From Streptomyces sp. 2114.4 (GTDB lineage Bacteria > Actinomycetota > Actinomycetes > Streptomycetales > Streptomycetaceae), in contig NZ_FYEY01000001.1 in assembly GCF_900187385.1 (NCBI RefSeq), forward strand, positions 6,200,001 through 6,264,000: 64,000 bases of DNA, written 5' to 3'. Numbering within the stretch: the first letter of the stretch is position 1; each line of letters starts with the position of its first letter. The notes under the pieces are model-generated. The model was not told where the DNA came from, ran no database searches, and saw only the letters and a program-made list of their open reading frames with translations. Shown piece after piece: positions 16,296-26,823 of this stretch. Both the position numbers and the translations under genes were made by a program.

Positions 16296-17471
16296 ATGTG
16301 TGAGCAGACAGGGCAGAAGTCTCGTTCTTCCGGGCGGCTGCGGGGTGGTGGCCGGCGCGGAACCGTGCCCGCTGCGGCCGCGGTGGCTTTCGGCGTCCTG
16401 ATGACGGGCGCCCTGGCGCCGCCCGCGGCGTCCGCTGCCGCCAGGGCACGGCCGGACACCATCCAGCGGGGCCTGAGCGCTCTGGTGCACACCGACGGCC
16501 TGCCCGCTGCGCTGGCGAGCGTCAAGGACCGCGAGGGCCGCACCCGTACCTACACCGCAGGGGTGGGCGACCTGGCCACCGGCTCGAAGGTGCCCCAGGA
16601 CGGTCAGGTGCGGGTCGGCAGCAACACCAAGGTGTTCACCGCGGTGGTCGTACTGCAACTGGTCGGTGAAGGAAAGGTCGGCCTCGACGCCACGGTCGAC
16701 ACCTATCTGCCGGGCCTCGTACGCGGGGATGGGATCGACGGACGCCACCTCACCGTCCGTCAGCTCCTGCAGCACACCAGTGGACTTCCCAACTACACCG
16801 CCTACCTCGGCGACGACGTCCGGTACTTCGAGCCCCGGGAACTCGTCGACATCGCTCTCCAGCACAAGGCCGACTTCGAGCCCGGGACGAAATGGGAGTA
16901 CAGCAACACGAACTACGTGCTGGCCGGCCTGATCATCCAGAAAGTCACCGGCCGGCCCCTCGCCGAGGAGCTGGACCGGCGCATCATCCAGCGCATCGGG
17001 CTGCGCCACACCTCTTTCCCCGCCCCCGGTGACAGGACCATCAAAGAACCCCATCCCCACGGCTACCACCGGGACGCCGCCGGCGCGCCGCTGCGTGACG
17101 TCACGGACACGGACCCCTCCTGGGGCTGGGCGGCAGGTCAGATGCTCTCCACCAACTCCGACCTCAACCGGTTCTTCACCGCGCTCCTGACCGGTCGCCT
17201 CCTCCCGGCGGCCCAGCTCGCCCAGATGCGCACCACCGTCCCCGCTGCCTACCTCGGCCCCGGCGCCCGCTACGGACTGGGCCTCGTCAGCAGGCCCCTG
17301 TCATGCGGCGGTGTCTACTGGGGCCACGGCGGCAGCCTCCCGGGATACGAGACCCGCGGCGGCGCCACCGACGACGGCCGCGCCGCCCACATCGCGGTAA
17401 CCATGCAGCCGACCGACAAGGCGGTCATGAAGCGCACCGAACGCGTCGTGGACACCGCCTTGTGCCGGTGA
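16296..17471 (+). CDS. Secreted serine hydrolase (beta-lactamase class C / DD-peptidase family)
   Basis: A 391-residue penicillin-binding-like hydrolase. The first ~48 residues form a long signal peptide with twin-Arg-containing N-region (GGGRRGT), hydrophobic AAAAVAFGVLMTGAL and an AxA-type end. The three active-site motifs are present: SxxK as SNTK (~residue 110), YxN as YSNTNY (~205) and HxG as HGGSLPG (~350). The family includes D-alanyl-D-alanine carboxypeptidases, esterases and beta-lactamases; which of these applies is not evident. ATG follows GTAGGAG. It ends about 200 bp before a convergent MurA-like gene with a strong terminator between. Confidence 0.87.
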   Translation: MCEQTGQKSRSSGRLRGGGRRGTVPAAAAVAFGVLMTGALAPPAASAAARARPDTIQRGLSALVHTDGLPAALASVKDREGRTRTYTAGVGDLATGSKVPQDGQVRVGSNTKVFTAVVVLQLVGEGKVGLDATVDTYLPGLVRGDGIDGRHLTVRQLLQHTSGLPNYTAYLGDDVRYFEPRELVDIALQHKADFEPGTKWEYSNTNYVLAGLIIQKVTGRPLAEELDRRIIQRIGLRHTSFPAPGDRTIKEPHPHGYHRDAAGAPLRDVTDTDPSWGWAAGQMLSTNSDLNRFFTALLTGRLLPAAQLAQMRTTVPAAYLGPGARYGLGLVSRPLSCGGVYWGHGGSLPGYETRGGATDDGRAAHIAVTMQPTDKAVMKRTERVVDTALCR

Positions 17472-17567
17472 ACTGCGACACTTCCGGTGAGAAGAGGCGC
17501 TGGATCTGGCTCGCGTCGAGGGCGAAGAGGCGCACGTGAGCACGTGCCGCCACGGCCGGCGGGCACC

Positions 17568-17611
17568 GCCACACCCCATCCCGCGTCCACGGACGCCGGA
17601 TGGGGTGTGGC
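17568..17611. terminator. Strong bidirectional terminator hairpin
   Basis: A 14-bp perfect outer stem (17568-17581 / 17598-17611) continues, after one C-C mismatch, into a 6-bp inner stem (GCGTCC / GGACGC). It lies between convergent genes (serine hydrolase and XRE-MurA). Confidence 0.8.
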
Positions 17612-17677
17612 GGCTCTCCCTCGAACGTGACTCCCCCAAAGGGGACTTCTCCGAAGCAGACTCCTTCGAAGGGGCCC

Positions 17678-19207
17678 TCAGATGTCCCGGAAGATCTCGA
17701 TCTGCGCCCCGATCGAGTTGAGGCGTTCGGCCAGGTCCTCGTAACCCCGGTTGATGACATAGACGTTGCGCAGAACGGAGGTGCCCTCGGCGGCCATCAT
17801 GGCCAGGAGGACGACGACGGCGGGGCGCAGGGCCGGGGGGCACATCATTTCCGAGGAGCGCCAGCGGGTCGGGCCGTCCACCAGGACCCGGTGCGGGTCG
17901 AGGAGTTTGACCTGGGCGCCGAGGCGGTTGAGGTCCGTGAGGTAGATGGCGCGGTTGTCGTAGACCCAGTCGTGGATGAGGGTCTGCCCCTGGGCGCTGG
18001 CCGCGATGGCCGCGAAGAAGGGGACGTTGTCGATGTTGAGGCCCGGGAAGGGCATCGGGTGGATCTTGTCCAGCGGGGCCTGGAGCTTGGAGGGACGGAC
18101 CGTCAGATCGATCAGCCGGGTACGGCCGTTGTCGGCCGCGTACTCCGCGCTGCGCTCATGGTCCAGGCCCATCTCCTCCAGGACCGCCAGTTCGATCTCC
18201 AGGAACTCGACCGGTACCCGGCGGATGGTGAGCTCCGACTCGGTGACGACTGCCGCCGCCAGCAGGCTCATCGCCTCGACCGGGTCCTCGGACGGCGCGA
18301 AGTCCACATCGCGTTCGATGTGCGCTGCGCCGTGGACGGTGAGGGTGGTGGTGCCGATGCCGTCGACCCGGACGCCCAGCTCCTCCAGGAAGAAGCACAG
18401 GTCCTGGACCATGTAGTTGGAGGAGGCGTTGCGGATGACCGTGACGCCGTCGTGGCGGGCGGCGGCCAGCAGGGCGTTCTCGGTGACGGTGTCGCCGCGC
18501 TCGGTCAGGACGATCGCGCGCTTGGGGGCGACGCTGCGGTCCACCTCGCCGATGTAGGTGCCGTCGGTCGCGGTGATCTCCAGGCCGAAGTGGCGCAGCG
18601 CCGTCATGTGCGGGGTCACGGTGCGGGTGCCGAGGTCGCAACCGCCCGCGTACGGCAGCTTGAAGCGGTCCATCCGGTGCAGCAGCGGGCCGAGGAACAT
18701 GATGACGCTGCGGGTGCGGCGGGCCGCCTCGGTGTCCATCGAGTCGAGGTCGAGCTCCGCGGGCGGCACGATCTCCAGGTCGTTGCCGTCGTTGATCCAC
18801 CGGGTCCGTACGCCGATGCTGCCCAGCACTTCGAGGATGCGGTAGACCTCCTCGATACGGGCCACCCGGCGCAGAGTGGTGCGGCCCGCGTTCAGCAGCG
18901 TGGCGCACAGCAGCGCCACACAGGCGTTCTTGCTCGTCTTCACATCGATGCTCCCGGACAGCCGGCGGCCGCCGACCACCCGCAGATGCATCGGCCCGGC
19001 ATAGCCGAGCGAGACGATTTCGCTGTCGAGTGCTTCGCCGATACGGGCGATCATCTCAAGGCTGATGTTCTGATTCCCGCGCTCGATGCGGTTGACCGCG
19101 CTCTGGCTGGTGCCGAGAGCTTCGGCGAGCTGCGTCTGTGTCCAGCCACGGTGCTGTCGGGCGTCACGGATGAGCCTGCCGATACGTACGAGGTAGTCGT
19201 CTGCCAT
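17678..19207 (-). CDS. XRE helix-turn-helix fused to a MurA-like enolpyruvyl transferase
   Basis: A 509-residue fusion. Residues 1-70 are an XRE/Cro-type DNA-binding domain (IRDARQHRGWTQTQLAEALG, SQSAVNRIERGNQNIS). The rest is an EPSP-synthase-fold protein of the UDP-GlcNAc 1-carboxyvinyltransferase family. It keeps the Lys-Asn pair (KTSKNA, ~residue 93), the GGC loop whose Cys is the catalytic, fosfomycin-reactive residue in MurA (YAGGCDLGTR), and YDNRAIYLTDLNRLGA near the C-terminus. The Asp-containing loop FPTDMQ is replaced by FPGLNIDN. The start agrees with the XRE domain. Streptomyces have a separate standard MurA, so this may be a regulatory or specialised paralogue. A dual role is plausible but unproven. 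Confidence 0.85.
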   Translation of the reverse strand: MADDYLVRIGRLIRDARQHRGWTQTQLAEALGTSQSAVNRIERGNQNISLEMIARIGEALDSEIVSLGYAGPMHLRVVGGRRLSGSIDVKTSKNACVALLCATLLNAGRTTLRRVARIEEVYRILEVLGSIGVRTRWINDGNDLEIVPPAELDLDSMDTEAARRTRSVIMFLGPLLHRMDRFKLPYAGGCDLGTRTVTPHMTALRHFGLEITATDGTYIGEVDRSVAPKRAIVLTERGDTVTENALLAAARHDGVTVIRNASSNYMVQDLCFFLEELGVRVDGIGTTTLTVHGAAHIERDVDFAPSEDPVEAMSLLAAAVVTESELTIRRVPVEFLEIELAVLEEMGLDHERSAEYAADNGRTRLIDLTVRPSKLQAPLDKIHPMPFPGLNIDNVPFFAAIAASAQGQTLIHDWVYDNRAIYLTDLNRLGAQVKLLDPHRVLVDGPTRWRSSEMMCPPALRPAVVVLLAMMAAEGTSVLRNVYVINRGYEDLAERLNSIGAQIEIFRDI

Positions 19208-19304
19208 GGAGTGACCGTATCTCAGATATGAGATGAGTGTGCAATTGTCGATGGCCGAGTTGTTCTACTACTATGCGAACAACTGAGAGGTGGTTGCCAC
19301 GCTC

Positions 19305-20303
19305 ATGAAGAGTGCCCCGCGTTCTTCCGCGCCCTCAAAGGCCCGTCCGTGGGCCCTGATTGCCGTCCTGCCGTTCGTCGCAGCCGCCGTGGCCGTCGCC
19401 GTCGCCTACTTCTCGCTCTCCGCCCGATTGCCCGAACCGCTTGCCACCCATTTCGGTGGTGTCGGCGCCCGGGTCGACGGTTTCACCCCCGCCCGCGGCT
19501 TCCTGACGTTCACGCTCACACTGCTGCTCGTCTTCGGCACCGTCTTCGGCCTCCTCGTCCGGCTCCCGGAGCCTTCGGAGTGGACGCCCTGGCTGGTCGC
19601 CGGCGGCTACGCCCTCGCGGCCGCCATCGGGTCTGTCACCTGCGGGACCCTGTTCGCCAACGTCGGGGCCACCGACACCTCGGCGGTCCGGCTGCCGCTG
19701 TGGGAGCTGGCCGTGACACTCGCCGTCGCTCTGCTCGCCGGGGCCCTGGGCCGTCTGCTGGCCGGTCCTGCGCCCCGGCCGTCCGGCCGGCCGGCGGGCG
19801 AAGGCCCCCGGCTCGACCTCCCGGCGGGTACGTCCGCGGGCTGGTCACGTTCCATCAGCTCGCCACCGATCGTCGCGCTCGGCGTCCTGCTGCTCGGCGC
19901 CGGGCTCCTCGTCCTCGCTCTCGCCGACTGGCCGGCGAGCATCGGCCTGCTCATCGGCGCGCTCGCGGTCCTGCCCTGTGCCGCCGCGCGGGTCACCGTC
20001 GACCGCCGCGGTCTGACGGTGACGTCGGCCCTGCTGCCGCCGCCCCTCCGCATCCGGCACCTCCCCCTCGACCGCATCACGGAGGCCACCAGCCGACCGA
20101 TAGCCGCCTTCCGGGAGTTCGGCGGCTGGGGCTATCGCATCCGGGCCGGCGGCAGCGGCCTCGTCCTGCGCTCAGGCGAGGGCATGGTGGTACGGCTGAC
20201 CAATGGCAAGGAGTTCGTGGTGACGGTCGATGATGCCGTGACCGCCGTCGCCCTGCTCAATACGTACCTGGACCGCGCCCGCTCGCGGAAGGAAGGAGCC
20301 TGA
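19305..20303 (+). CDS. DUF1648-type membrane protein
   Basis: A 332-residue integral membrane protein with about six hydrophobic segments; the first is WALIAVLPFVAAAVAVAVAY (~residues 20-40). The following stretch LPEPLATHFGGVGARVDGF is the DUF1648 signature (LP..I..HF...G..D). A soluble C-terminal part begins near residue 225. ATG 19305 is preferred over GTG 19290 because GAGAGGTGG is well spaced only for the former. The stop is one base before the start of a YtrA-like GntR gene, so the two are an operon, an arrangement often seen for DUF1648 proteins. Biochemical role unknown. Confidence 0.8.
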   Translation: MKSAPRSSAPSKARPWALIAVLPFVAAAVAVAVAYFSLSARLPEPLATHFGGVGARVDGFTPARGFLTFTLTLLLVFGTVFGLLVRLPEPSEWTPWLVAGGYALAAAIGSVTCGTLFANVGATDTSAVRLPLWELAVTLAVALLAGALGRLLAGPAPRPSGRPAGEGPRLDLPAGTSAGWSRSISSPPIVALGVLLLGAGLLVLALADWPASIGLLIGALAVLPCAAARVTVDRRGLTVTSALLPPPLRIRHLPLDRITEATSRPIAAFREFGGWGYRIRAGGSGLVLRSGEGMVVRLTNGKEFVVTVDDAVTAVALLNTYLDRARSRKEGA

Positions 20304-20304
20304 C

Positions 20305-20664
20305 GTGCTCTTCCGGGTGGACCCCGGCTCGCCCGTCCCGCTCGGCGACCAGATCGCGGCCTCGGTCCGCGGCGCGATCGCCGACGGCACGGTGGACGCC
20401 GGGGAGCGGCTGCCGGCCGCCCGTGCCCTCGCCGTGTCGCTCGGCGTGAACGTCCATACCGTGCTGCGCGGCTACCAGCGCCTCAAGGAGGAGGGCCTGA
20501 TCGAACTCCGGCGCGGCCGCGGCGCCGTGGTCACCGGCGCCGCGTCGCCGGCCCGCGCCCGCCTCGGCGAGACCGCCCAGCGACTGATCGCCGAGGCCCG
20601 CAACCTGGGACTCTCCGATGAGGAGATCGTGACGGTGGTCCGTACGGGGCTGTCGGGGCCCTGA
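20305..20664 (+). CDS. GntR-family regulator, short YtrA type
   Basis: A 119-residue repressor-like protein. Its winged helix (PLGDQIAASVRGAIADG ... LPAARALAVSLGVNVHTVLRGYQRLKEEGLIELRRGRGAVVT) occupies nearly the whole chain, leaving only a short helix pair at the C-terminus, as in the YtrA subfamily. GTG 20305 is one base after the DUF1648 stop and has GGAAGGAG upstream within that gene. YtrA-like regulators usually control their own operon with the linked membrane protein; the effector is unknown. Confidence 0.85.
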   Translation: MLFRVDPGSPVPLGDQIAASVRGAIADGTVDAGERLPAARALAVSLGVNVHTVLRGYQRLKEEGLIELRRGRGAVVTGAASPARARLGETAQRLIAEARNLGLSDEEIVTVVRTGLSGP

Positions 20665-20817
20665 GGCGGGCGGGGGGCCGGAAAGTCCGGGGCGGGGAGG
20701 CCGGGGACGCCGGGCGGAGGCGGGCGGGGAGCACGGGGGAAGGGCGCGGTTCAAGGCCGGCGCTCACCCTCCATGACGTGGCCGGGCCGTCAGCCGCCGC
20801 TCCTCGGTCGTCAGTCG

Positions 20818-21702
20818 TCAGTCGTCGAGGATCGTCAGATCCAGCCGGCTCAGCCGTGCGGGGTCGGCCAGGATATTGATCTCGACGATCTTCCCGTGCG
20901 CCGTCGTGAAGCCCATGACGGAGAACGGTCGGCCGCCCTGTGCCGTGAGGAGCCCCGGCGCGCCGTTGACCAGCACCGGCCGGGCGAACGCGGCGAACCG
21001 GGAGAAGGTGAGCGCCCGCTCGACCACCGCGCGTGCTCCGCGGACCAGCGTCGATACGCCCTCGGGCGCGCCACCGGCATCGGCGCGCAGCACGACGTCC
21101 GGATCGAGCACCGCGAGCAGCGCCTCGAAGTCGCCGCCGCGCGAGGCGGCGAGGAAGGCGTCGACCACTTCCCGCTGACGGGCGAGATCGGTGTCGGGGG
21201 CCGGGGCGGTGCCCTGGACGCGGCGCCGGGCGCGGCTGGCGAGCTGCCGGGCCGCCGCGGGGGTGCGGTCGACGAGTGGCGCGATCTCGTCGAAGGGCAC
21301 CGCGAACATGTCGTGCAGGACGAAGGCCAGCCGCTCGACGGGGGTGAGGGTTTCCAGCACGACGAGCAGTGCCAGTCCGACCGAATCGGCCAGCAGCGCC
21401 TCGTGTTCCGGGTCGACGGTGTCCAGGCGTTCCACGATCGGCTCGGGGACATGGACCTCCAGCGGGTCCTCGCGCCGCGCCCTGCGCGTCCGCAGCTGGT
21501 CCAGGCACACCCGCCCGACGACCGTCGTGAGCCAGCCACCCAGGTTCTCCACCCCGTCCGCGCCGGACCGGCTCAGCCGCAGCCAGGCTTCCTGGACGGC
21601 GTCGTCGGCCTCGCTCACCGAGCCGAGCATGCGGTAGGCCACGGCCCGCAGACGGCTCCGGTTCTCCTCGAACCGCTCCGCCAGCCACTCGTGGTCGTTC
21701 AT
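20818..21702 (-). CDS. ECF sigma factor with SnoaL-like C-terminal domain (ECF41/SigJ type)
   Basis: A 294-residue extracytoplasmic-function sigma factor. Region 2 reads AYRMLGSVSEADDAVQEAWLRLS (~residues 22-45), region 4 lies at LTPVERLAFVLHDMFAVPFDEIAPLV..TPAAARQLASRAR (~130-175), and the last ~110 residues form a SnoaL/NTF2-like domain that in ECF41 controls activity in place of an anti-sigma factor. A PEP in EVHVPEP sits in the inter-domain linker. ATG 21702 has GGGGAGGA at good spacing; an ATG nine bases earlier touches that site. The usual ECF41 neighbour (carboxymuconolactone-decarboxylase/oxidoreductase-like gene) is absent; the divergent gene is a CadD-like exporter. Confidence 0.87.
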   Translation of the reverse strand: MNDHEWLAERFEENRSRLRAVAYRMLGSVSEADDAVQEAWLRLSRSGADGVENLGGWLTTVVGRVCLDQLRTRRARREDPLEVHVPEPIVERLDTVDPEHEALLADSVGLALLVVLETLTPVERLAFVLHDMFAVPFDEIAPLVDRTPAAARQLASRARRRVQGTAPAPDTDLARQREVVDAFLAASRGGDFEALLAVLDPDVVLRADAGGAPEGVSTLVRGARAVVERALTFSRFAAFARPVLVNGAPGLLTAQGGRPFSVMGFTTAHGKIVEINILADPARLSRLDLTILDD

Positions 21703-21913
21703 GGGTCTCATTCCTCCCCCGTCGAGTTCCGTCACAGTAATGACGGATGTCACGGGCCGGATGTGACACGCGGCGGTGGGCACGCTGCAGGGGGGCGGAG
21801 GGGGCCGCCCCAGGCGGGGCCCGGAGGCGGCTGTATACGGCAGCCGACGGGACCGACCGCCCGTCCCATAGGGTCGTCCGGTCGGGGCGGTACGGCAGGG
21901 AGGGGCGTCAGCA

Positions 21914-22522
21914 GTGAGCCTGGGCACGGTCGGGCAGGCTGCCGGTCTGTTCGCGGTCACCAACATCGACGACATCCTCGTGCTGTCGCTGTTCTTCGCG
22001 CAGGGAGCCGGTCACCGCGGCTCCGGAACCAGGATCGTGCTCGGGCAGTACCTCGGATTCGCCGCCATTCTCGCGGTGGCCGTGGCCGCCGCGTTCGGTG
22101 CGACGTTCCTGCCGCCGTCCGCCCTGCCCTGGCTCGGTCTGCTGCCCCTGGCCCTGGGCCTCAAAGCCGCCTGGCAGACGTGGCGCCACCGCGTCGACGG
22201 TGAAGGCGGGGAGGGCGACGGCGGCGCCGGCGGCAAGGGCGGCCCGAGCCCGTGGGAGGTCGCCGCCGTCACCTTCGCCAACGGCGGCGACAACATCGGC
22301 GTCTACGTTCCCGTCCTCGCCGCGGCCGGCGTGGGCGGGATGAGCGTCTATGCCGTCGTCTTCCTCGCCCTGGTGGCCGTGTGGTGCCTCGCGGGCGCGT
22401 TCTTCGCCACCCGTCCCGTCATCGCCAAGGCCCTCAGCCGCTGGGGGCACGTCCTGCTGCCGCTGGTTCTGATCACCCTGGGCCTGCTGATCCTCATCGA
22501 AGGCGGAGCCTTCGGCCGCTGA
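21914..22522 (+). CDS. CadD-like cadmium resistance transporter family membrane protein
   Basis: A 202-residue membrane protein with five to six transmembrane segments. The N-terminal FAVTNIDDILVLSLFFAQG and the internal repeat VTFANGGDNIGVYVPVLA carry the acidic NxDD/NGGDN motifs of the CadD/LysE-like family, which exports cadmium or other cations. A Gly-rich cytoplasmic loop (~residues 95-110) separates the halves. GTG 21914 follows AGGGAGGGG. It is divergent from the ECF sigma gene and just upstream of the transposon-like insertion. Ion specificity not evident. Confidence 0.83.
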   Translation: MSLGTVGQAAGLFAVTNIDDILVLSLFFAQGAGHRGSGTRIVLGQYLGFAAILAVAVAAAFGATFLPPSALPWLGLLPLALGLKAAWQTWRHRVDGEGGEGDGGAGGKGGPSPWEVAAVTFANGGDNIGVYVPVLAAAGVGGMSVYAVVFLALVAVWCLAGAFFATRPVIAKALSRWGHVLLPLVLITLGLLILIEGGAFGR

Positions 22523-22617
22523 CCGCGCCCGGCCGATTCCGTACACCGTGCCCGCCTGCTTCCCGTGGCGCTCCGGCCCCTCCACGCATGAGATGTGCCC
22601 CCGGTGCCGTGACCGGG

Positions 22618-22625
22618 GACACCCA
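22618..22625. repeat. Target-site duplication, left copy
   Basis: GACACCCA immediately left of the left inverted repeat. The identical 8-mer at 23813-23820 immediately follows the right inverted repeat. Confidence 0.75.
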
Positions 22626-22649
22626 TGATCTCTCGCAGCGAAGGTTGAG
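22626..22649 (+). repeat. Terminal inverted repeat, left
   Basis: Pairs with 23789-23812; two mismatches in 24, both in the outer seven bases. The inner 17 bases are identical in complement. Confidence 0.8.
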
Positions 22650-22651
22650 TG

Positions 22652-22670
22652 TTCTCACCGAAGGTTGAGC
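22652..22670 (+). repeat. Subterminal inverted repeat, left
   Basis: TTCTCACCGAAGGTTGAGC, complementary to 23738-23756 with one mismatch. It shares CGAAGGTTGAG with the terminal repeat, so each end carries two copies of a common binding-site-like sequence. Confidence 0.75.
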
Positions 22671-22739
22671 ACCGAGTCGCGCGAGACCGGACGGATGGGA
22701 GCCGGGTGGACCTCTCAGGCTCGTCGCTCCGCGCCTGCA

Positions 22740-23633
22740 TCAGCCTCTCAGAACACGATCGAGCGCCGCCCGGCCTGCGGGTCCCCATGCCGGCTTGCCA
22801 CCAGGAAGGCCCCGGTCTCCGTTCTGGCCCATGAGCATGAGGAACAGGCTTTTCAGGGCAGCCAGCCCGCGGGCGCGCCGGATCGTCGCCTTGTCAGCCT
22901 GCGCGTACACGTCGAAGAAGCGTGAGGCAGCGCCTGTGGGAAGGATGACCCATGCGGCCGCGAGGTCCCACGCCGGATCGCCGGCGAACATGTCACCGAA
23001 GTCGATCACGCCCGAGAGCGTCCCGTCCGAGACGACGACATTTGCGGGATGAAGGTCACCGTGCACCCATGCCGGCGGGCCCTCCCACTCGGGCGCCGCG
23101 ACGGCATCGTCCCAGACGGCCCGGACTTCGTCGGCAATGCTGCCGGGTGCAACGGCGTGAAAGAAGTGGTCGAAGGCGTCCGTGCACTTCTTGGGGTGAG
23201 CGCCGCGGTCCGAACTGGTCGGCGCATCGGCGGGCGCCTCCACATGGAGCGCCCTGAGGAAGCCCGCCAGCGTGTCGGCCGCATGGTTGCCGCGGCTGAT
23301 CGAGGTGTAGTCCAGTGGCTCGCCGGAAACCCACGTCAGGATGGTCCAGGGCTTCGGGAAGCGCGTGGACGGTTCACCGATCCGCACAGGGTTCGGGATC
23401 GGGAGCGGCAGGCGGGGGGCCAGGACGGGCAGCCATCGGCGCTCCTTGCGCTGGAGATCCGGGGCACGTTCTGTACGCGGCATGCGCACGGCAAACTCGT
23501 CCCCAAGGCGCCACTGCTGGTTGTCCCATCCGCCCGCTACTTCGCGGATGGCCAGTCCTGCAAGGTCCGGATGCTGCTCCTGCAGCAGGTCGTGAACCAG
23601 GTCCGCAGTGATCTCGATCTCGGAGTCGGTCAT
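22740..23633 (-). CDS. Aminoglycoside phosphotransferase (APH) family kinase, element-borne
   Basis: A 297-residue APH/choline-kinase-fold protein. Catalytic Brenner motif WVHGDLHPANVVV is near residue 195, followed by the metal-binding GVIDFGDMFAGDPAWDLA. The N-terminal lobe has GGWDNQQWRLGDEFAVRMPR, with the expected Lys replaced by Arg in AVRMP, as in several APH relatives. ATG 23631-23633 starts the conserved chain (MTDSEIEI); no strong ribosome site precedes it. It is the only gene between the inverted repeats of the insertion. Related proteins phosphorylate aminoglycosides, macrolides or other small molecules; resistance is possible but not shown. Base composition is somewhat less extreme than its neighbours. 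Confidence 0.83.
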   Translation of the reverse strand: MTDSEIEITADLVHDLLQEQHPDLAGLAIREVAGGWDNQQWRLGDEFAVRMPRTERAPDLQRKERRWLPVLAPRLPLPIPNPVRIGEPSTRFPKPWTILTWVSGEPLDYTSISRGNHAADTLAGFLRALHVEAPADAPTSSDRGAHPKKCTDAFDHFFHAVAPGSIADEVRAVWDDAVAAPEWEGPPAWVHGDLHPANVVVSDGTLSGVIDFGDMFAGDPAWDLAAAWVILPTGAASRFFDVYAQADKATIRRARGLAALKSLFLMLMGQNGDRGLPGGKPAWGPAGRAALDRVLRG

Positions 23634-23737
23634 GCGAAGGCACAGTACCGGGGCTGACGGAGCGGCTCTCGCTCTCGTCGAAGAAGTCCAGATCGCAGCC
23701 GCCTGGAACGGATCCGCCACGATCTCCCCAGACAGTC

Positions 23738-23756
23738 GCTCAACCTTCGCTGAGAA
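23738..23756 (-). repeat. Subterminal inverted repeat, right
   Basis: Complement of 22652-22670 with one mismatch. Confidence 0.75.
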
Positions 23757-23788
23757 AACCTAGCGGTCATCAAATTTTGCTGACAATG

Positions 23789-23812
23789 CTCAACCTTCGC
23801 TGCGACAGGTCA
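23789..23812 (-). repeat. Terminal inverted repeat, right
   Basis: Complement of 22626-22649; immediately followed by the right GACACCCA duplication. Confidence 0.8.
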
Positions 23813-23820
23813 GACACCCA
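23813..23820. repeat. Target-site duplication, right copy
   Basis: GACACCCA, identical to 22618-22625. Confidence 0.75.
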
Positions 23821-23856
23821 TCAGGGCATGACCAGGCCGCGACGATGTACTAGAGT

Positions 23857-23874
23857 TATCTCGACATCGAGATA
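23857..23874. promoter_or_regulatory. Palindrome upstream of acnA
   Basis: TATCTCGACATCGAGATA, an 8-bp perfect dyad (TATCTCGA / TCGAGATA) with a 2-bp centre, 132-149 bp before the aconitase start. It looks like a dimeric repressor site; the regulator is unknown. Confidence 0.6.
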
Positions 23875-23915
23875 TCTGCCGAGAGGCGTACCGCTGCCGC
23901 GCCAGTAAGGCGTGC

Positions 23916-23934
23916 CTAACTTAGGCATACCTTA
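23916..23934 (+). promoter_or_regulatory. Iron-box-like site upstream of acnA
   Basis: CTAACTTAGGCATACCTTA matches about 13 of 19 positions of the actinobacterial DmdR/IdeR iron box (consensus TTAGGTTAGGCTCACCTAA, from memory). It lies about 70-90 bp upstream of the aconitase start, suggesting iron-responsive control of this [4Fe-4S] enzyme. Confidence 0.55.
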
Positions 23935-24005
23935 GCGGATGGTCAAGGAGCTGTGACGGCAGCATTGCGGTGGTACGCGCGAATTCATGCATGAAGGAGA
24001 CTGTC

Positions 24006-26720
<2,715 letters not shown>

Positions 26721-26751
26721 GCCGGGCCGTCGGCAGCTGACCGGCGGCACG

Positions 26752-26792
26752 GGACGGGCCGCACTCCCCAGGCGGGGGAGTGCGGCCCGTCC
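26752..26792. terminator. Strong terminator between acnA and the GH92 gene
   Basis: Perfect 18-bp stem (26752-26769... / 26775-26792) with a 5-nt loop between convergent genes. Confidence 0.87.
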
Positions 26793-26823
26793 ACGTATCG
26801 GGCGCCGGCGCCGGCCGCTCAGC

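Larger units (their letters stand above)
22626..23812. mobile_element. 1,187-bp non-autonomous transposon-like insertion carrying a phosphotransferase gene
   Basis: The element is bounded by 24-bp inverted repeats (22626-22649 and 23789-23812) that match at 22 of 24 positions, including 17 uninterrupted (TCGCAGCGAAGGTTGAG). Exact 8-bp direct repeats (GACACCCA) sit directly outside both ends, as expected for a target duplication. A second, internal inverted pair lies just inside each end (22652-22670 / 23738-23756; 18 of 19 match). The only gene inside is an APH-like kinase on the minus strand; no transposase is present, so movement would need an enzyme in trans. An 8-bp duplication fits several IS families, ISL3 among them; I could not assign a family from the ends. 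Confidence 0.78.

Noticed and set aside
22626..23812. Transposase gene inside the inverted-repeat cassette
   Set aside because: The only credible product is the APH-like kinase; other frames are short and overlap it in antisense.
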